58,530 nucleotides of DNA from Acidobacteriota bacterium (lineage in GTDB: Bacteria; Acidobacteriota; Vicinamibacteria; Vicinamibacterales; UBA2999), in the NCBI GenBank assembly GCA_013140775.1, contig JABFSA010000091.1, positions 1 through 58,530 of the forward strand, in the 5' to 3' direction. Of this stretch, positions 26,301-33,974 are shown in pieces. How positions within the stretch are numbered: position 1 is the first letter of the stretch; every line of letters begins with the position of its first letter. The translations under genes were made by a program, and so were the position numbers. The notes under the pieces are model-generated. The model was not told the DNA's origin and ran no database searches. It was given only the letters and a program-made list of their open reading frames with translations.

Positions 26301-29300
26301 ACGCGCATCGTGGCTCGTGATGGTTTTGCCAGGGTCGAGGCATGGGACTGGGTCGGCCAGGGCGCCACGCTGTCTGTGGCTGGTCAGATACGCCTCGAGG
26401 ACCGGGAGGCGGCCTTCCTTGCGAATGGTCTCGTTGACCTGCGCCTGCTGACACCGTTCGTCCGCGACTCCGGCATGGCACTCGCCGGACGTGTCGAGCC
26501 CCGATTGTCGATTACCGGTGCCATCGACAACCCACGCATCGACGGCGACCTCACACTGGCGGACGGCGAGCTTCGCCTGGCGGATCCGCGCGTGATCGTG
26601 TCGGACCTCGAAGCGCGTGCGGTTCTGAATCGGACGTCCGCGCAGATCACTGCTTTGACCGGGACGGTCAACGGCGGGACTCTCACCGGGGGCGGCTCGC
26701 TCTCGTTTGTCTCAACCGAGGGTCTGGGCGCCCAGCTTGCGACCACCATCCGGGGGATGGCGCTCGAGTTTCCGGACGGCCTCCGCAGTGAGATTGACGC
26801 GGACCTCAACCTCGCGGCTGCGTCGCTTGTCGGCGGGCCAGAAGGCAGCGAGCCAGCGGGGCGTATCTCCGGCATGGTGACCGTCGTTCAAGGCTCCTAC
26901 CGCGAGCCCCTTGCCGTCGTCGCCGGCATCCTCGCAGGCATGCGAGCGCAGGCGTTGACGACGGGCGCTGCCGGCGTGACTGAAGTGTCTCCGATCATGT
27001 CTGCGCTGGCGCTTGACGTCCGCCTCATCACCGAAGACGACATCATCGTGGACAACAACTACGGGCGGCTCGATCTCGGCGCTGATCTGCGCGTGATCGG
27101 GACTGCCGCAGCGCCGTCGCTCGCCGGTCGGGCGGATGTGCGGGAAGGCGGACAGCTCTTTGTTGGCCGGAACGTGTACACCGTCACGTCGGGCGCGATT
27201 GACTTCACCAACCCGACCGTCATCGAACCGAATCTGAACATCGTCGCGACGACCCGCGTGGGTGCGGAAGATATCGAGGTTACGATCACGGGCTCGGCGG
27301 AGAGCCCCACCGTGGCGCTGGACTCCAGCTCCGGGCTTGGCGAGCCGGAGATTGCGTCCCTACTGCTGACTGGCCGGCGACTCGAGGATCTTCCGCCTGG
27401 AGACGCGGCGTTCGTCGGCACGCAGGTGCTCGGCAACTTCTCGGCTGAAGTTCTCGGGTTTGCGAGCAGGGCGGTGGGTCTCGACACGATTCGGCTTGGT
27501 GGAGTGGATACCCCGAACACGCGCCGTGATGCGTTCGAGTCCGAGACCGACGTCGATCCGACCACGCGTCTCACGTTCGGGAAGAACATCGGTCCCAACG
27601 CCAATGTCACTTTTTCCCAGAGCCTGCGCGACAGCGACGCGCAGGCCTGGATTGTGGACTACGCCCTGCGGCGCGGCCTGGAACTGCGGTTCGTGTCTGA
27701 TGACGACGACTTGCGGTCGTTCGGTTTCAGGCATGACGTGTCGTTCGGGGGCATCAACAATCCCGTGCAGTCCACGTTCGTTTCCAGGACCGCGAGCATG
27801 ACGCGCGTGACCGCGGTCAACGTCTCCGGAGAGCTGACGGTTCTGCCCGAGGCACGCGTGAGGGGCATTCTTCGTCTCGGGCCTGGCGACCGCTTCGACT
27901 TTGGCGAATGGCAGGACGATCGTGAGCGACTGGAAGAGGCCTACCGCGACCTCGGCTACCTGACGCCGCGTGTCGCGGCGAGACGAGCTGACCAGAATGA
28001 CGGCGTGGTGCTCTCGTACGAAATCGCCACAGGTCCGCAAACCAGAATTACCGTCACCGGGATCGAGCTCGACGGGGGGCTGCGAACGGAACTGGAGAGC
28101 GTCTGGTCGGAAGCCGTGTTCGATGACTTCCTGACAGCCGAGGCGGCGGACATCGTGCGGGCAAGGCTGGCGCGCAACGGCTACCTGAGGCCGATGGTCG
28201 AGGCGCGCACTCGGGACGAGGGCAACGTCAAGACGCTCGAGATCACCGTGGACCCAGGGCCGGCGAGCGGGAGCACGGTTGTCAGGATCGAAGGCGCTCC
28301 TGAAATGCTGGCGGAGGAGTTGGAAGTGCATCTCCGGATGCGTGGCCTCGTCGAGGGCGTGGTGCTGAACCCGAATGCCGTCGAACGCGAGGGGGTGGCC
28401 TATCTACGGGGTCGCGGGTATCTTCGGGCGCGCGTGTCCGCGGGTGTGCCGCTCTTCGAGGGGGACACCGCCGTGGTGCCCGTGCGGGTGGACGCTGGTC
28501 CTGTGTTCACGGTCGCTGGCGTTGCTTTCGAAGGCGCACAGACGTTGATGCTGGACATGCTGCGCGAGGCTGCGGAGCTGAAAGAGGAGACTCCTTACGA
28601 CCCGAGCCTGTTGGAAGGCGCGCGAAACCGCGTGCTCGCGCTGTATCGACGCGAAGGGTTTGCCCAGGCGACGGTCAGCGTGCGGCCGACGGTTCGTGAA
28701 GAGGCGTCAGCCGTAGACCTGTCGTTCGTGGTGGCCGAGGGCGCACGTGAGCGACTGGATGAGATCGTCGTTCTTGGCAATCGATCGATCGATACCGATG
28801 TCGTTCTTCGTTCGATCGACCTGGAGGTGGGGGAGCCGCTTCGAACGGACGAGCTGCTCCAGGCGCGCACGCGGCTCTACAACACGGGACTCTTCAGGCG
28901 AATCGATATCGCTTCCGATCCGGTGACCGGCACCGCTGCGGCAGAGAATGTCGCGCCTGTGCGGTTGCGCGTGACCGTAGAGGAGTGGCCGGCCCTGCGC
29001 CTTCGCTACGGCGTACTCGTGGCGGAGGAGTTCCGCGCGGACGAGCTCAATCGCCGCGAGCTGGTGCCCGGGGTATCCGCCGACGTCAGCCGGCGCACGC
29101 TCTTCGGTCGCGCGGTGACGATCGGAGCTGTCCTTGGACTCCAGCGACGGGAGCAGCGAGGCCGCGTCTACATAAGTACTCCGACGCTCATGGGACTTCC
29201 GATCGAGTCTTCGCTCATCGCCGGACGCTCGCACGAAATATTCCAGGGCGTGACACTCGTCACGAACAAGAACACTCTCAGTTGGGAGCAGCGGTCGCGG

Positions 29301-30005
29301 CTCGCCAGCCACCTGGATTTGTCCTACTCGTACACCTTCGAACAGAACCGTACGTTCGACACCGCACCGCCGGATCCCTTCGTTCCGGCGCTGGACATCC
29401 GGATCAACATCGCCCGTCTGAATGCCGCGGCGGCATGGGACAACCGAGACGATCCATCTGATACGACACGCGGGTTGCTGGCCTCAACGAGCGTCGAGTA
29501 CGCGCCGGCGTTACTTGGCTCCGACATTCGATTCATTCGTCAGGTCGCGCAGGCGTACTATTTCCGGCCCTGGCGCAGAGCGGTGCTGGCGTCCGCCGCT
29601 CGCATTGGTAACGTCACACCGCTTGGTGGACAGGAGCTGATTCCGTCCGAGCGATTCTTCTCCGGCGGTGCACGATCGGTACGAAGCGTTGAGGAGGATG
29701 GCCTGGGCCCGCGCTTCTTCTTCGACAACTCGCCCGAAGGCGGGCAGATGATGGTCGTCCTCAATCAGGAAGTGAGGGTGCCTCTGTACAAGTGGATGCG
29801 CGGAGTAGCGTTCGTGGACGCAGGCAACGTGTTTGCCGAAGCCCGTGATGCCAGACTTCGCGACCTGGTGGGATCTCTCGGCGTCGGCCTGCGTTTCGCG
29901 ACGCCGTTTGCGCTCCTGCGGGTGGATTACGCCAAGACCGCGTGGGGTGGGGGCGACGAACCGTCCTCAGGCCGATGGGTCATCGGTATCGGACACGCCT
30001 TCTAA
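23346..30005 (+). CDS. TamB-like protein fused to POTRA/Omp85 barrel (TamB-TamA/BamA fusion)
   Basis: One uninterrupted frame of 2219 residues from the ATG at 23346. Residues 5-24 are a membrane anchor (IGIVIAALVAAAGMLLLL). Residues about 30-1330 are repetitive beta-rich AsmA/TamB-type sequence. The TamB C-terminal domain (DUF490) follows at about 1280-1470, with EPEIASLLLTGRRLEDL near 1335 and TTRLTFGKNIGPNANVTFSQ near 1405. From about 1488 five POTRA-like units follow (starting at VTAVNVSGELTV, TRITVTGIEL, STVVRIEGAP, FTVAGVAFEGA and LDEIVVLGNRSI). A roughly 340-residue Omp85 barrel ends in GIGHAF with a terminal Phe; its loop-6 region reads FSGGARSVRSVEEDGLGP, with Ser where the usual VRGF/Y motif has Gly. 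TamA and TamB are normally separate partners that insert outer-membrane proteins or move lipid; here they are one chain. Confidence 0.88.
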   Translation: MVRRIGIVIAALVAAAGMLLLLVHLPIVRRGVLDYVRSRLQRDFQLVLDASRLDYNLAALSFGLADVRVSAEGHTDEPFVKSEYIAVQLSRSTFFGTVQVNQLSLTNAAVFVHRRADGTSNLPTSEPGGDEEPDALPIARIGAPRLTVDFVDDAADLQMQIPGVAIQLARDSGSIALAQPASIRVGERTMTLSMFNSQATFDGRTLGLMDGQLRSDEIALDLGGSLVLIAREPSMDLAVRGTGNIARLARWGIPEGDVPEGTLAFDGQVSGPLADPRAQLNLTSERIAMGDLVATDLSGRALASSARLDLESLQLAVASGRVNAAASFPFAATEERRVTASWDGVDVTAATRLAAPDAEYLPSGSSSGQLAANGVGNELTGWSGSVTLALAGGRNARGRLAAPGETTLTLNDGQWRVAGRHRVAGVAPLELAGRGQLRAGQPLSEVAMDAGNVSLAETSVPSLLMALRDVGLMTGDPSVLRAGSLEARFEIAGPLTDPQAMGNAIVTDLAGEGFSVPSVRTEIAGRPLRPDLTYSAEGPAATVSGQRLSDLRASGRLTDMAGPSGLALVIDAMTASQTDGPGRLSGTASYEIASTRYTASLDGTDWQITSTDDLPASGLVNLRFAGMGTAAAPGGEGELTVRDASWQGNALGELGAVVRLDGGPAALIEARAPDFSATATARIDIAAPHQAVVDVRADSLNLARLLRDIETPTPIAGQTTASVHFEGTLDAWRTGTGLVEVTALDATAGELPIRFTEPARARYEGQRIYLDRFEASAGETSLSAIGSLPAFEADPEAQGLLLVLTGGVGEVARAVAATGITELPMNGGTGPVALFARVTGSAQTPLVAADLEVGPGTISLLDLPSISNVRVRAHAAGGWLELREGFLTYQDAEVSATGRAPLSWAMPSAGPPAGGAEVHARATNLTAAVLSPFLDPSTVNEISGSLDASLEATSAEMDLSSVTGYFQIDRLDLRVADLPVSQRVPTRIVARDGFARVEAWDWVGQGATLSVAGQIRLEDREAAFLANGLVDLRLLTPFVRDSGMALAGRVEPRLSITGAIDNPRIDGDLTLADGELRLADPRVIVSDLEARAVLNRTSAQITALTGTVNGGTLTGGGSLSFVSTEGLGAQLATTIRGMALEFPDGLRSEIDADLNLAAASLVGGPEGSEPAGRISGMVTVVQGSYREPLAVVAGILAGMRAQALTTGAAGVTEVSPIMSALALDVRLITEDDIIVDNNYGRLDLGADLRVIGTAAAPSLAGRADVREGGQLFVGRNVYTVTSGAIDFTNPTVIEPNLNIVATTRVGAEDIEVTITGSAESPTVALDSSSGLGEPEIASLLLTGRRLEDLPPGDAAFVGTQVLGNFSAEVLGFASRAVGLDTIRLGGVDTPNTRRDAFESETDVDPTTRLTFGKNIGPNANVTFSQSLRDSDAQAWIVDYALRRGLELRFVSDDDDLRSFGFRHDVSFGGINNPVQSTFVSRTASMTRVTAVNVSGELTVLPEARVRGILRLGPGDRFDFGEWQDDRERLEEAYRDLGYLTPRVAARRADQNDGVVLSYEIATGPQTRITVTGIELDGGLRTELESVWSEAVFDDFLTAEAADIVRARLARNGYLRPMVEARTRDEGNVKTLEITVDPGPASGSTVVRIEGAPEMLAEELEVHLRMRGLVEGVVLNPNAVEREGVAYLRGRGYLRARVSAGVPLFEGDTAVVPVRVDAGPVFTVAGVAFEGAQTLMLDMLREAAELKEETPYDPSLLEGARNRVLALYRREGFAQATVSVRPTVREEASAVDLSFVVAEGARERLDEIVVLGNRSIDTDVVLRSIDLEVGEPLRTDELLQARTRLYNTGLFRRIDIASDPVTGTAAAENVAPVRLRVTVEEWPALRLRYGVLVAEEFRADELNRRELVPGVSADVSRRTLFGRAVTIGAVLGLQRREQRGRVYISTPTLMGLPIESSLIAGRSHEIFQGVTLVTNKNTLSWEQRSRLASHLDLSYSYTFEQNRTFDTAPPDPFVPALDIRINIARLNAAAAWDNRDDPSDTTRGLLASTSVEYAPALLGSDIRFIRQVAQAYYFRPWRRAVLASAARIGNVTPLGGQELIPSERFFSGGARSVRSVEEDGLGPRFFFDNSPEGGQMMVVLNQEVRVPLYKWMRGVAFVDAGNVFAEARDARLRDLVGSLGVGLRFATPFALLRVDYAKTAWGGGDEPSSGRWVIGIGHAF

Positions 30006-30031
30006 CCTTCTAACCACGAATGGTAGGAACT

Positions 30032-30106
30032 AACCACGAAGGGCACGAAGATCACGAAGTGTTTTAGCGTTAGAAAACCTTCGATCCCTTCGTGCCTTCG
30101 TGGTTA
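30032..30106. terminator. CACGAAG-repeat hairpin between convergent genes
   Basis: TAACCACGAAGGGCACGAA (30032-30050) pairs with TTCGTGCCTTCGTGGTTA (30089-30106) with one bulged base; the arms are built of repeated CACGAAG words. It fills the 98-base gap between the TamB-Omp85 fusion (ends 30005) and the convergent TPR gene, and supplies the TPR stop codon. A bidirectional terminator derived from a dispersed palindromic repeat is likely. Confidence 0.65.
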
Positions 30107-30697
30107 TCTACCTCTAACTGTCCTCATGATCTGAACCACTTCAGGACGTTCCGGCGCCTCGGGCGCAAGCTTCAGGAACGCTTCGAAGTGGATCGCCATG
30201 CGGTCCGGCCGGTTCGCCCGATAGTGCATGAGTCCGCTGTAGTAATGCGCGTAGGCGTAGGCGGGACTCAGTTCGGCGGCGCGGTCGAGCGCTTCAGCGG
30301 CGCCTCCCCAGTCCTGGCGCCTGGCAAGCACCAGTCCCAGCTGGAACTGCGCCTCGGCCAGGCCGCCCGCCATCGCGACGGCCTGCTGCGCCGAGGCAAG
30401 CGCGCCTTCGGTGTCGTCGTCGAGGAGCTGCTGACCTGAGAGTCCGACGAAATGCCACGGATCGTCTTCCGGCCGGCCCGCCAGCCGGGCGTATGTATCG
30501 CGGGCTTCATTGACCGCGCCCAGCCGCTGGTGGCTCTGGGCCGCGGTGTAGATCGCTTCGGGTGCATCGGCATCGGCAGCAGACTCGATCACCTGCTGGT
30601 ACTGGCCGGCTTCGAACAAGCGTCGGACCTGTGCCGTGTCCTGGGCGACCGCTGCAGTGGGGAGCAGAAGTAGCGCCATGAGAAGGATCTTCTTCAT
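30104..30697 (-). CDS. Exported tetratricopeptide-repeat protein
   Basis: The ATG at 30697 opens a signal peptide (MKKILLMALLLLPTAAVAQ); 197 residues. The mature part is alpha-helical with tandem TPR-like units: AGQYQQVIESA, then AIYTAAQSHQRLGAVNEARDTY, AEAQFQLGLVLARRQDWGGA and AYAHYYSGLMHYRANRPDRM. It is probably a periplasmic scaffold or assembly factor; no enzymatic motif is seen. It converges on the TamB-Omp85 gene, so a functional link is possible but not shown. The stop codon lies inside the shared palindromic repeat. Confidence 0.75.
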   Translation of the reverse strand: MKKILLMALLLLPTAAVAQDTAQVRRLFEAGQYQQVIESAADADAPEAIYTAAQSHQRLGAVNEARDTYARLAGRPEDDPWHFVGLSGQQLLDDDTEGALASAQQAVAMAGGLAEAQFQLGLVLARRQDWGGAAEALDRAAELSPAYAYAHYYSGLMHYRANRPDRMAIHFEAFLKLAPEAPERPEVVQIMRTVRGR

Positions 30698-30746
30698 GGC
30701 GCTATTGTACGGCATCGCCCGGAAGGGGGGCGATAAACCCGGCAGG

Positions 30747-31190
30747 CTATGCGGCGTGAGCTTCGACGGTGATGGCGACGGTACCGCGAATCGCGTTCGA
30801 GATGGGGCAACCCTTCTCGGCGCCGGTGGCGAGGTCGCTCAGCCCGGACTTGTCGATCCCTTCGAGCCCCTCGACCACGGCCTTGAGGTGCGACGAGACG
30901 ACTTTGATGCCCGCATCGCCCTTGTCGGCGGTCACGGTGGCAGTGACCTTCACGCTCTTGGCCTTGCCGCCCTGCTTGGCGATCGTGTTGGTGAGCACCA
31001 TGCAGAAGCAGACGGCGTGAGAGCCGGCCATCAGCTCTTCGGGGGTTGTCTTCGTGTCGCCGGTCGCGGCGATGCGGCTCGGAAACGTGACGGGCAGACT
31101 GAATGCACCCGTGCCGGCTTTGGCGGTTCCGCTGCCCTCCATGAGATTTCCGGTCCACTCCACATCGACATGCCGCGCGAATGTTGCCAT
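30747..31190 (-). CDS. OsmC family peroxiredoxin
   Basis: The ATG at 31190 gives 147 residues, the usual length. The family blocks are GTGAFSLPVTFPSR near residue 26, TTPEELMAGSHAVCFCM near 48 and EKGCPISNAI near 125. The redox pair is Cys61 (with an unusual neighbour, Cys63) and Cys128. OsmC proteins reduce organic hydroperoxides in the cytoplasm, using thiol cofactors or lipoylated partners. It is transcribed alone or after the small genes upstream. Confidence 0.9.
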   Translation of the reverse strand: MATFARHVDVEWTGNLMEGSGTAKAGTGAFSLPVTFPSRIAATGDTKTTPEELMAGSHAVCFCMVLTNTIAKQGGKAKSVKVTATVTADKGDAGIKVVSSHLKAVVEGLEGIDKSGLSDLATGAEKGCPISNAIRGTVAITVEAHAA

Positions 31191-31259
31191 CACTGTGCTC
31201 CACGTAGGCCGGGTGCTGCCCGGCGGATTTGAAGGGGAAAGTGCTGAGTATTGCACATC

Positions 31260-31526
31260 TCAGGATTCGGGCTCGTCGCTCTTCTTCCGGTGTTCGGCGT
31301 TGCGAAATGCGAGGCTTCTCGCCGGGAGCGCCCACGCTGTGCGAAGCGACTTCGCCACCTCGGGATCGGTTCGCGATATGAGCTCAGCAAGCGCAGAAAA
31401 CTTCTGATCGACCCTCGCGATCCGACCTTCGTACTTGTCGAGATCCGACCGATGCTGGATGTCGCGCCGCAGGAGGCCGACCTTCTCCACGAACTCTTCA
31501 AGCCGTGTCATCAGTTCAGGATCCAT
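31260..31526 (-). CDS. Small coiled-coil-like protein, unknown
   Basis: The 88-residue product is highly charged and probably helical (MTRLEEFVEKVGLLRRDI, then RIARVDQKFSALAEL), with a Lys/Glu-rich tail (EHRKKSDEPES). No family is recognised. Its start overlaps the end of the upstream 134-residue gene by 11 bases, so the two are translationally coupled and probably work together. A DNA- or membrane-associated accessory role is possible but unsupported. Confidence 0.55.
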   Translation of the reverse strand: MDPELMTRLEEFVEKVGLLRRDIQHRSDLDKYEGRIARVDQKFSALAELISRTDPEVAKSLRTAWALPARSLAFRNAEHRKKSDEPES

Positions 31527-31920
31527 CTGTGCCTTCTTGTTCGAACGTGAGGTACAAGGGGCCGGCCCCGAGAAATCCGATGAAGAACGCGAGCACTGAA
31601 TAGGTGCCCCACCCGGCCCGGTTCACGGCCATGAATCGGGCGTGTTCACCCGCAACGAGCGTGATGTCGAGTGTTTTCCAGAATAGCGTATTGTGCGCAC
31701 GAAGCCGATGGGCGCCCGGTGTCGTTTCCCTGGTGATCGTGTCTCCGTGGCGGAGCACGCCAAGTGACTCGCCGTCGAGCGATACGAAGATCTCGCGATA
31801 GCCCACGTCATCCGGCGACTGCCGGCGGACGGTGATCGTCGCCGTCCAGGCGTTCTCCAGGCTTCGAACGAAGCGGTCGATGTCCTGAACGGTGGGCTCG
31901 AGGTCCGTGACGACGGGCAC
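31516..31920 (-). CDS. PEGA-like domain protein with C-terminal membrane segment
   Basis: The 134-residue product has a beta-rich N-terminal part (ATITVRRQSPDDVGYREIFVSLDGESLGVLRHGDTITRET, resembling surface beta-sandwich 'PEGA'-type sequence, quoted here in pieces: VSLDGESLGVL and PGAHRLRAHN). A single hydrophobic segment near the C-terminus (YSVLAFFIGFLGAGPLYL, about 107-124) follows. There is no signal peptide, so the tail may anchor it. The function is unknown. It overlaps the next small gene by 11 bases and begins 10 bases after the mvaB stop, so these genes form one leftward run. Confidence 0.55.
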   Translation of the reverse strand: MPVVTDLEPTVQDIDRFVRSLENAWTATITVRRQSPDDVGYREIFVSLDGESLGVLRHGDTITRETTPGAHRLRAHNTLFWKTLDITLVAGEHARFMAVNRAGWGTYSVLAFFIGFLGAGPLYLTFEQEGTDGS

Positions 31921-31929
31921 GGTTCCATC

Positions 31930-32847
31930 CTACGCTCGTCCGCCGGGTCTCCGTAAGGCGCGAAGCACGCGCGAGGGCAGCGCGTGACCGACATGTGATT
32001 CCACTGCCGCCGATGCCTCAACCACATCGTTGAGTCGCACGCCGGTGATGACGCCAAGACCGTCGAGCAGATACAGCAGATCCTCGGTCGCCAGGTTGCC
32101 GGTCGCGCCTGGCGCGTACGGGCATCCGCCAAGTCCGCCTGCGGAGGCATCGAACGTAGACACGCCGGCCTCGAGTCCTGCGTACACATTCGCCAGCGCC
32201 ATGCCGCGGGTGTCGTGAAAATGAAGCGCCAGCTGTGCAGCGGGAACTCGGGCCTCTACGACATCGAGGAGGGAAGAGACCTGCCCTGGATGAGCGATGC
32301 CGATCGTGTCGCTGAGGGCCACCTCGTACACACCGAACTCGATCAACTGCTCGGCCAGGGTGGCGACGAGCTCGTTGTTGACGGGGCCTTCGAAGGGGCA
32401 GCCAAAGGCAACGGAGAGATACCCGCGAACGCGAAGCCCGGCCGCCCATGCTTCGCCGCAGACTGCCTTTGCCGACGCCATGGCCTCGGCGACGCTTTGA
32501 TTGAGATTGCGTCGAGTGAAGGTTTCCGACGCGGCGGGAAACACCGCAACCGCGTCCACGTTGGCGGCGAGCGCGCGTGCGAGCCCCTGCACGTTCGGCA
32601 CGATGGCGGTGTAAATGACCCCCGGTCGCCTCGTGATGCCGGCAAACACCTCCGCCGCATCAGCCATTTGAGGCACCCAGCGCGGGCTGACGAACGCGGA
32701 CACCTCAATGACCGAATGCCCGGCGTTGGACAGTCGATCGACGAAGGCGATCTTCTCAGCTGTCGGGACGAATGCAGACTCGTTCTGCAATCCGTCGCGC
32801 GGCCCAACTTCGACGATGGTTACCGAACGACCAGAACGATCTACCAT
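31930..32847 (-). CDS. mvaB: Hydroxymethylglutaryl-CoA lyase
   Basis: The ATG at 32847 gives 305 residues. VTIVEVGPRDGLQNE near residue 9 supplies the catalytic Arg and metal-binding Asp of the HMGL TIM barrel, LHFHDTRGMALAN near 207 the metal-binding HxH, and GGLGGCPYAPGATGN near 231 the signature cysteine loop. It would cleave HMG-CoA to acetyl-CoA and acetoacetate in the cytoplasm, the last step of leucine breakdown. No other leucine-pathway gene is next to it. The start overlaps the end of the zinc-ribbon gene by 7 bases, which suggests translational coupling. Confidence 0.92.
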   Translation of the reverse strand: MVDRSGRSVTIVEVGPRDGLQNESAFVPTAEKIAFVDRLSNAGHSVIEVSAFVSPRWVPQMADAAEVFAGITRRPGVIYTAIVPNVQGLARALAANVDAVAVFPAASETFTRRNLNQSVAEAMASAKAVCGEAWAAGLRVRGYLSVAFGCPFEGPVNNELVATLAEQLIEFGVYEVALSDTIGIAHPGQVSSLLDVVEARVPAAQLALHFHDTRGMALANVYAGLEAGVSTFDASAGGLGGCPYAPGATGNLATEDLLYLLDGLGVITGVRLNDVVEASAAVESHVGHALPSRVLRALRRPGGRA

Positions 32848-33017
32848 CCACAGCAGTCCGTTTTGAAACCGCACTCCGGGCAGCGCCACACCGCGTGCAT
32901 CCGATACATTTCGGCCTTCCCGCACCGCTCGCAGATCATTGCGTCCTCTTTGCACTCACGAGTCGAGACAGGGGACTGGACCTTGCTTTCGGGAGTCGGC
33001 AATTTCGGATCGGACAT
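32841..33017 (-). CDS. Zinc-ribbon microprotein
   Basis: The 58-residue product ends in a compact metal-binding module: CERCGK near residue 28 and CPECGFKTDCCGW at the end, that is, two CxxC knuckles plus a CC pair and a conserved-looking KTDCCGW tail. The N-terminal 25 residues are Pro/Ser/Lys-rich and probably disordered; the true start could also be the internal ATG just before ICERCGK, giving about 32 residues. The stop lies inside the mvaB start region, so the two are coupled. The role is unknown; such ribbons often bind RNA, protein or metal. Confidence 0.65.
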   Translation of the reverse strand: MSDPKLPTPESKVQSPVSTRECKEDAMICERCGKAEMYRMHAVWRCPECGFKTDCCGW

Positions 33018-33070
33018 GGCGGGCATTATAGGATCCGCACGCAGCGCGGGCGCTGGGCAATAATCACTCT

Positions 33071-33973
33071 GTGACGCCGGCCCGAGTCCTCCTCCGCCTT
33101 CGCGCGGAGCTTCGTTTGTCGGGCCTCGCGGCGTGGCGCGCGCTCGTGCGACTCGTCAACGGCGCTGATCTGACGCATGCCGCCGCGATTGCGTACTACG
33201 CGTTGCTCTCGCTCTTTCCGTTTCTTCTCCTCGTGATCTCCATCCTCGGATCGTTCACCGCCAACGAAGCGGATCGACAGGCTGTCCTCTTGTTTGTGTT
33301 CCGCTATTTCCCGACGCAGTTCGACTTCGTCAACACGCAGCTGATGGCCCTGCAGGAGGCGAGTCTTCAGGTCGGCGTGGCTGGCGGGTTTGCCTTGATC
33401 TGGGCGTCGCTGGGCGTGTTCGGCGCGATCACGAGCGCGGTCAATCAGGCCTGGGGCGTCGAGAAACAACGCAGCTTTCTCAAGCATCGGCTCGTCTCGT
33501 TCCTCATGCTGGCTGCCGGCGGAGGAGTGATGCTGCTTGCCGTCCTCTTCGTCAGCGTCGTCAAAATGGCCGAGGCGTCGTGGTTTGGAGAAATGCTGTT
33601 GCGGGTCAGGTGGCTGCACACGCTGCAGTCGATGACGTTCGCCTCGTCTGCGACCATCCTGCTGATTCTGGCGCTCTCCCTCGTCTATTACTACCTGCCG
33701 AACGCAAAGATCCGCTTCAGAGACGTGTGGGTTGGTGCGGTCCTGACGGGCGTCCTGTGGCGCGTCGCGTTCGAAGGGTTTTCCTGGTACATCGGATCGA
33801 GCGGACGGCTCACCCTCATCCACGGATCGATCGCGGCAGTGGTGGTCTTCCTGCTGTGGATTTATGTGTCTTCGGTCATCCTGATGTACGGAGTGGAGTT
33901 CACCGCGGCACATGCCCGCCTTCGCAGACGACGATCCGACGAAGCACCTGCTGCGGCGACGCCGCGCCTGTAA
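33071..33973 (+). CDS. YihY/BrkB family inner-membrane protein
   Basis: The GTG at 33071 gives 300 residues with about six membrane segments. LTHAAAIAYYALLSLFPFLL near residue 35 is the family signature; YYYLPNAKIRFRDVWVGA near 202 and SIAAVVVFLLWIYVSSVILMYG near 256 are the conserved C-terminal blocks. The function is unsettled (once misnamed ribonuclease BN). It ends two bases before the GTG of the M48 protease gene, so the two are cotranscribed, and it diverges from the zinc-ribbon/mvaB run across about 50 bases. Confidence 0.9.
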   Translation: MTPARVLLRLRAELRLSGLAAWRALVRLVNGADLTHAAAIAYYALLSLFPFLLLVISILGSFTANEADRQAVLLFVFRYFPTQFDFVNTQLMALQEASLQVGVAGGFALIWASLGVFGAITSAVNQAWGVEKQRSFLKHRLVSFLMLAAGGGVMLLAVLFVSVVKMAEASWFGEMLLRVRWLHTLQSMTFASSATILLILALSLVYYYLPNAKIRFRDVWVGAVLTGVLWRVAFEGFSWYIGSSGRLTLIHGSIAAVVVFLLWIYVSSVILMYGVEFTAAHARLRRRRSDEAPAAATPRL

Positions 33974-33974
33974 C

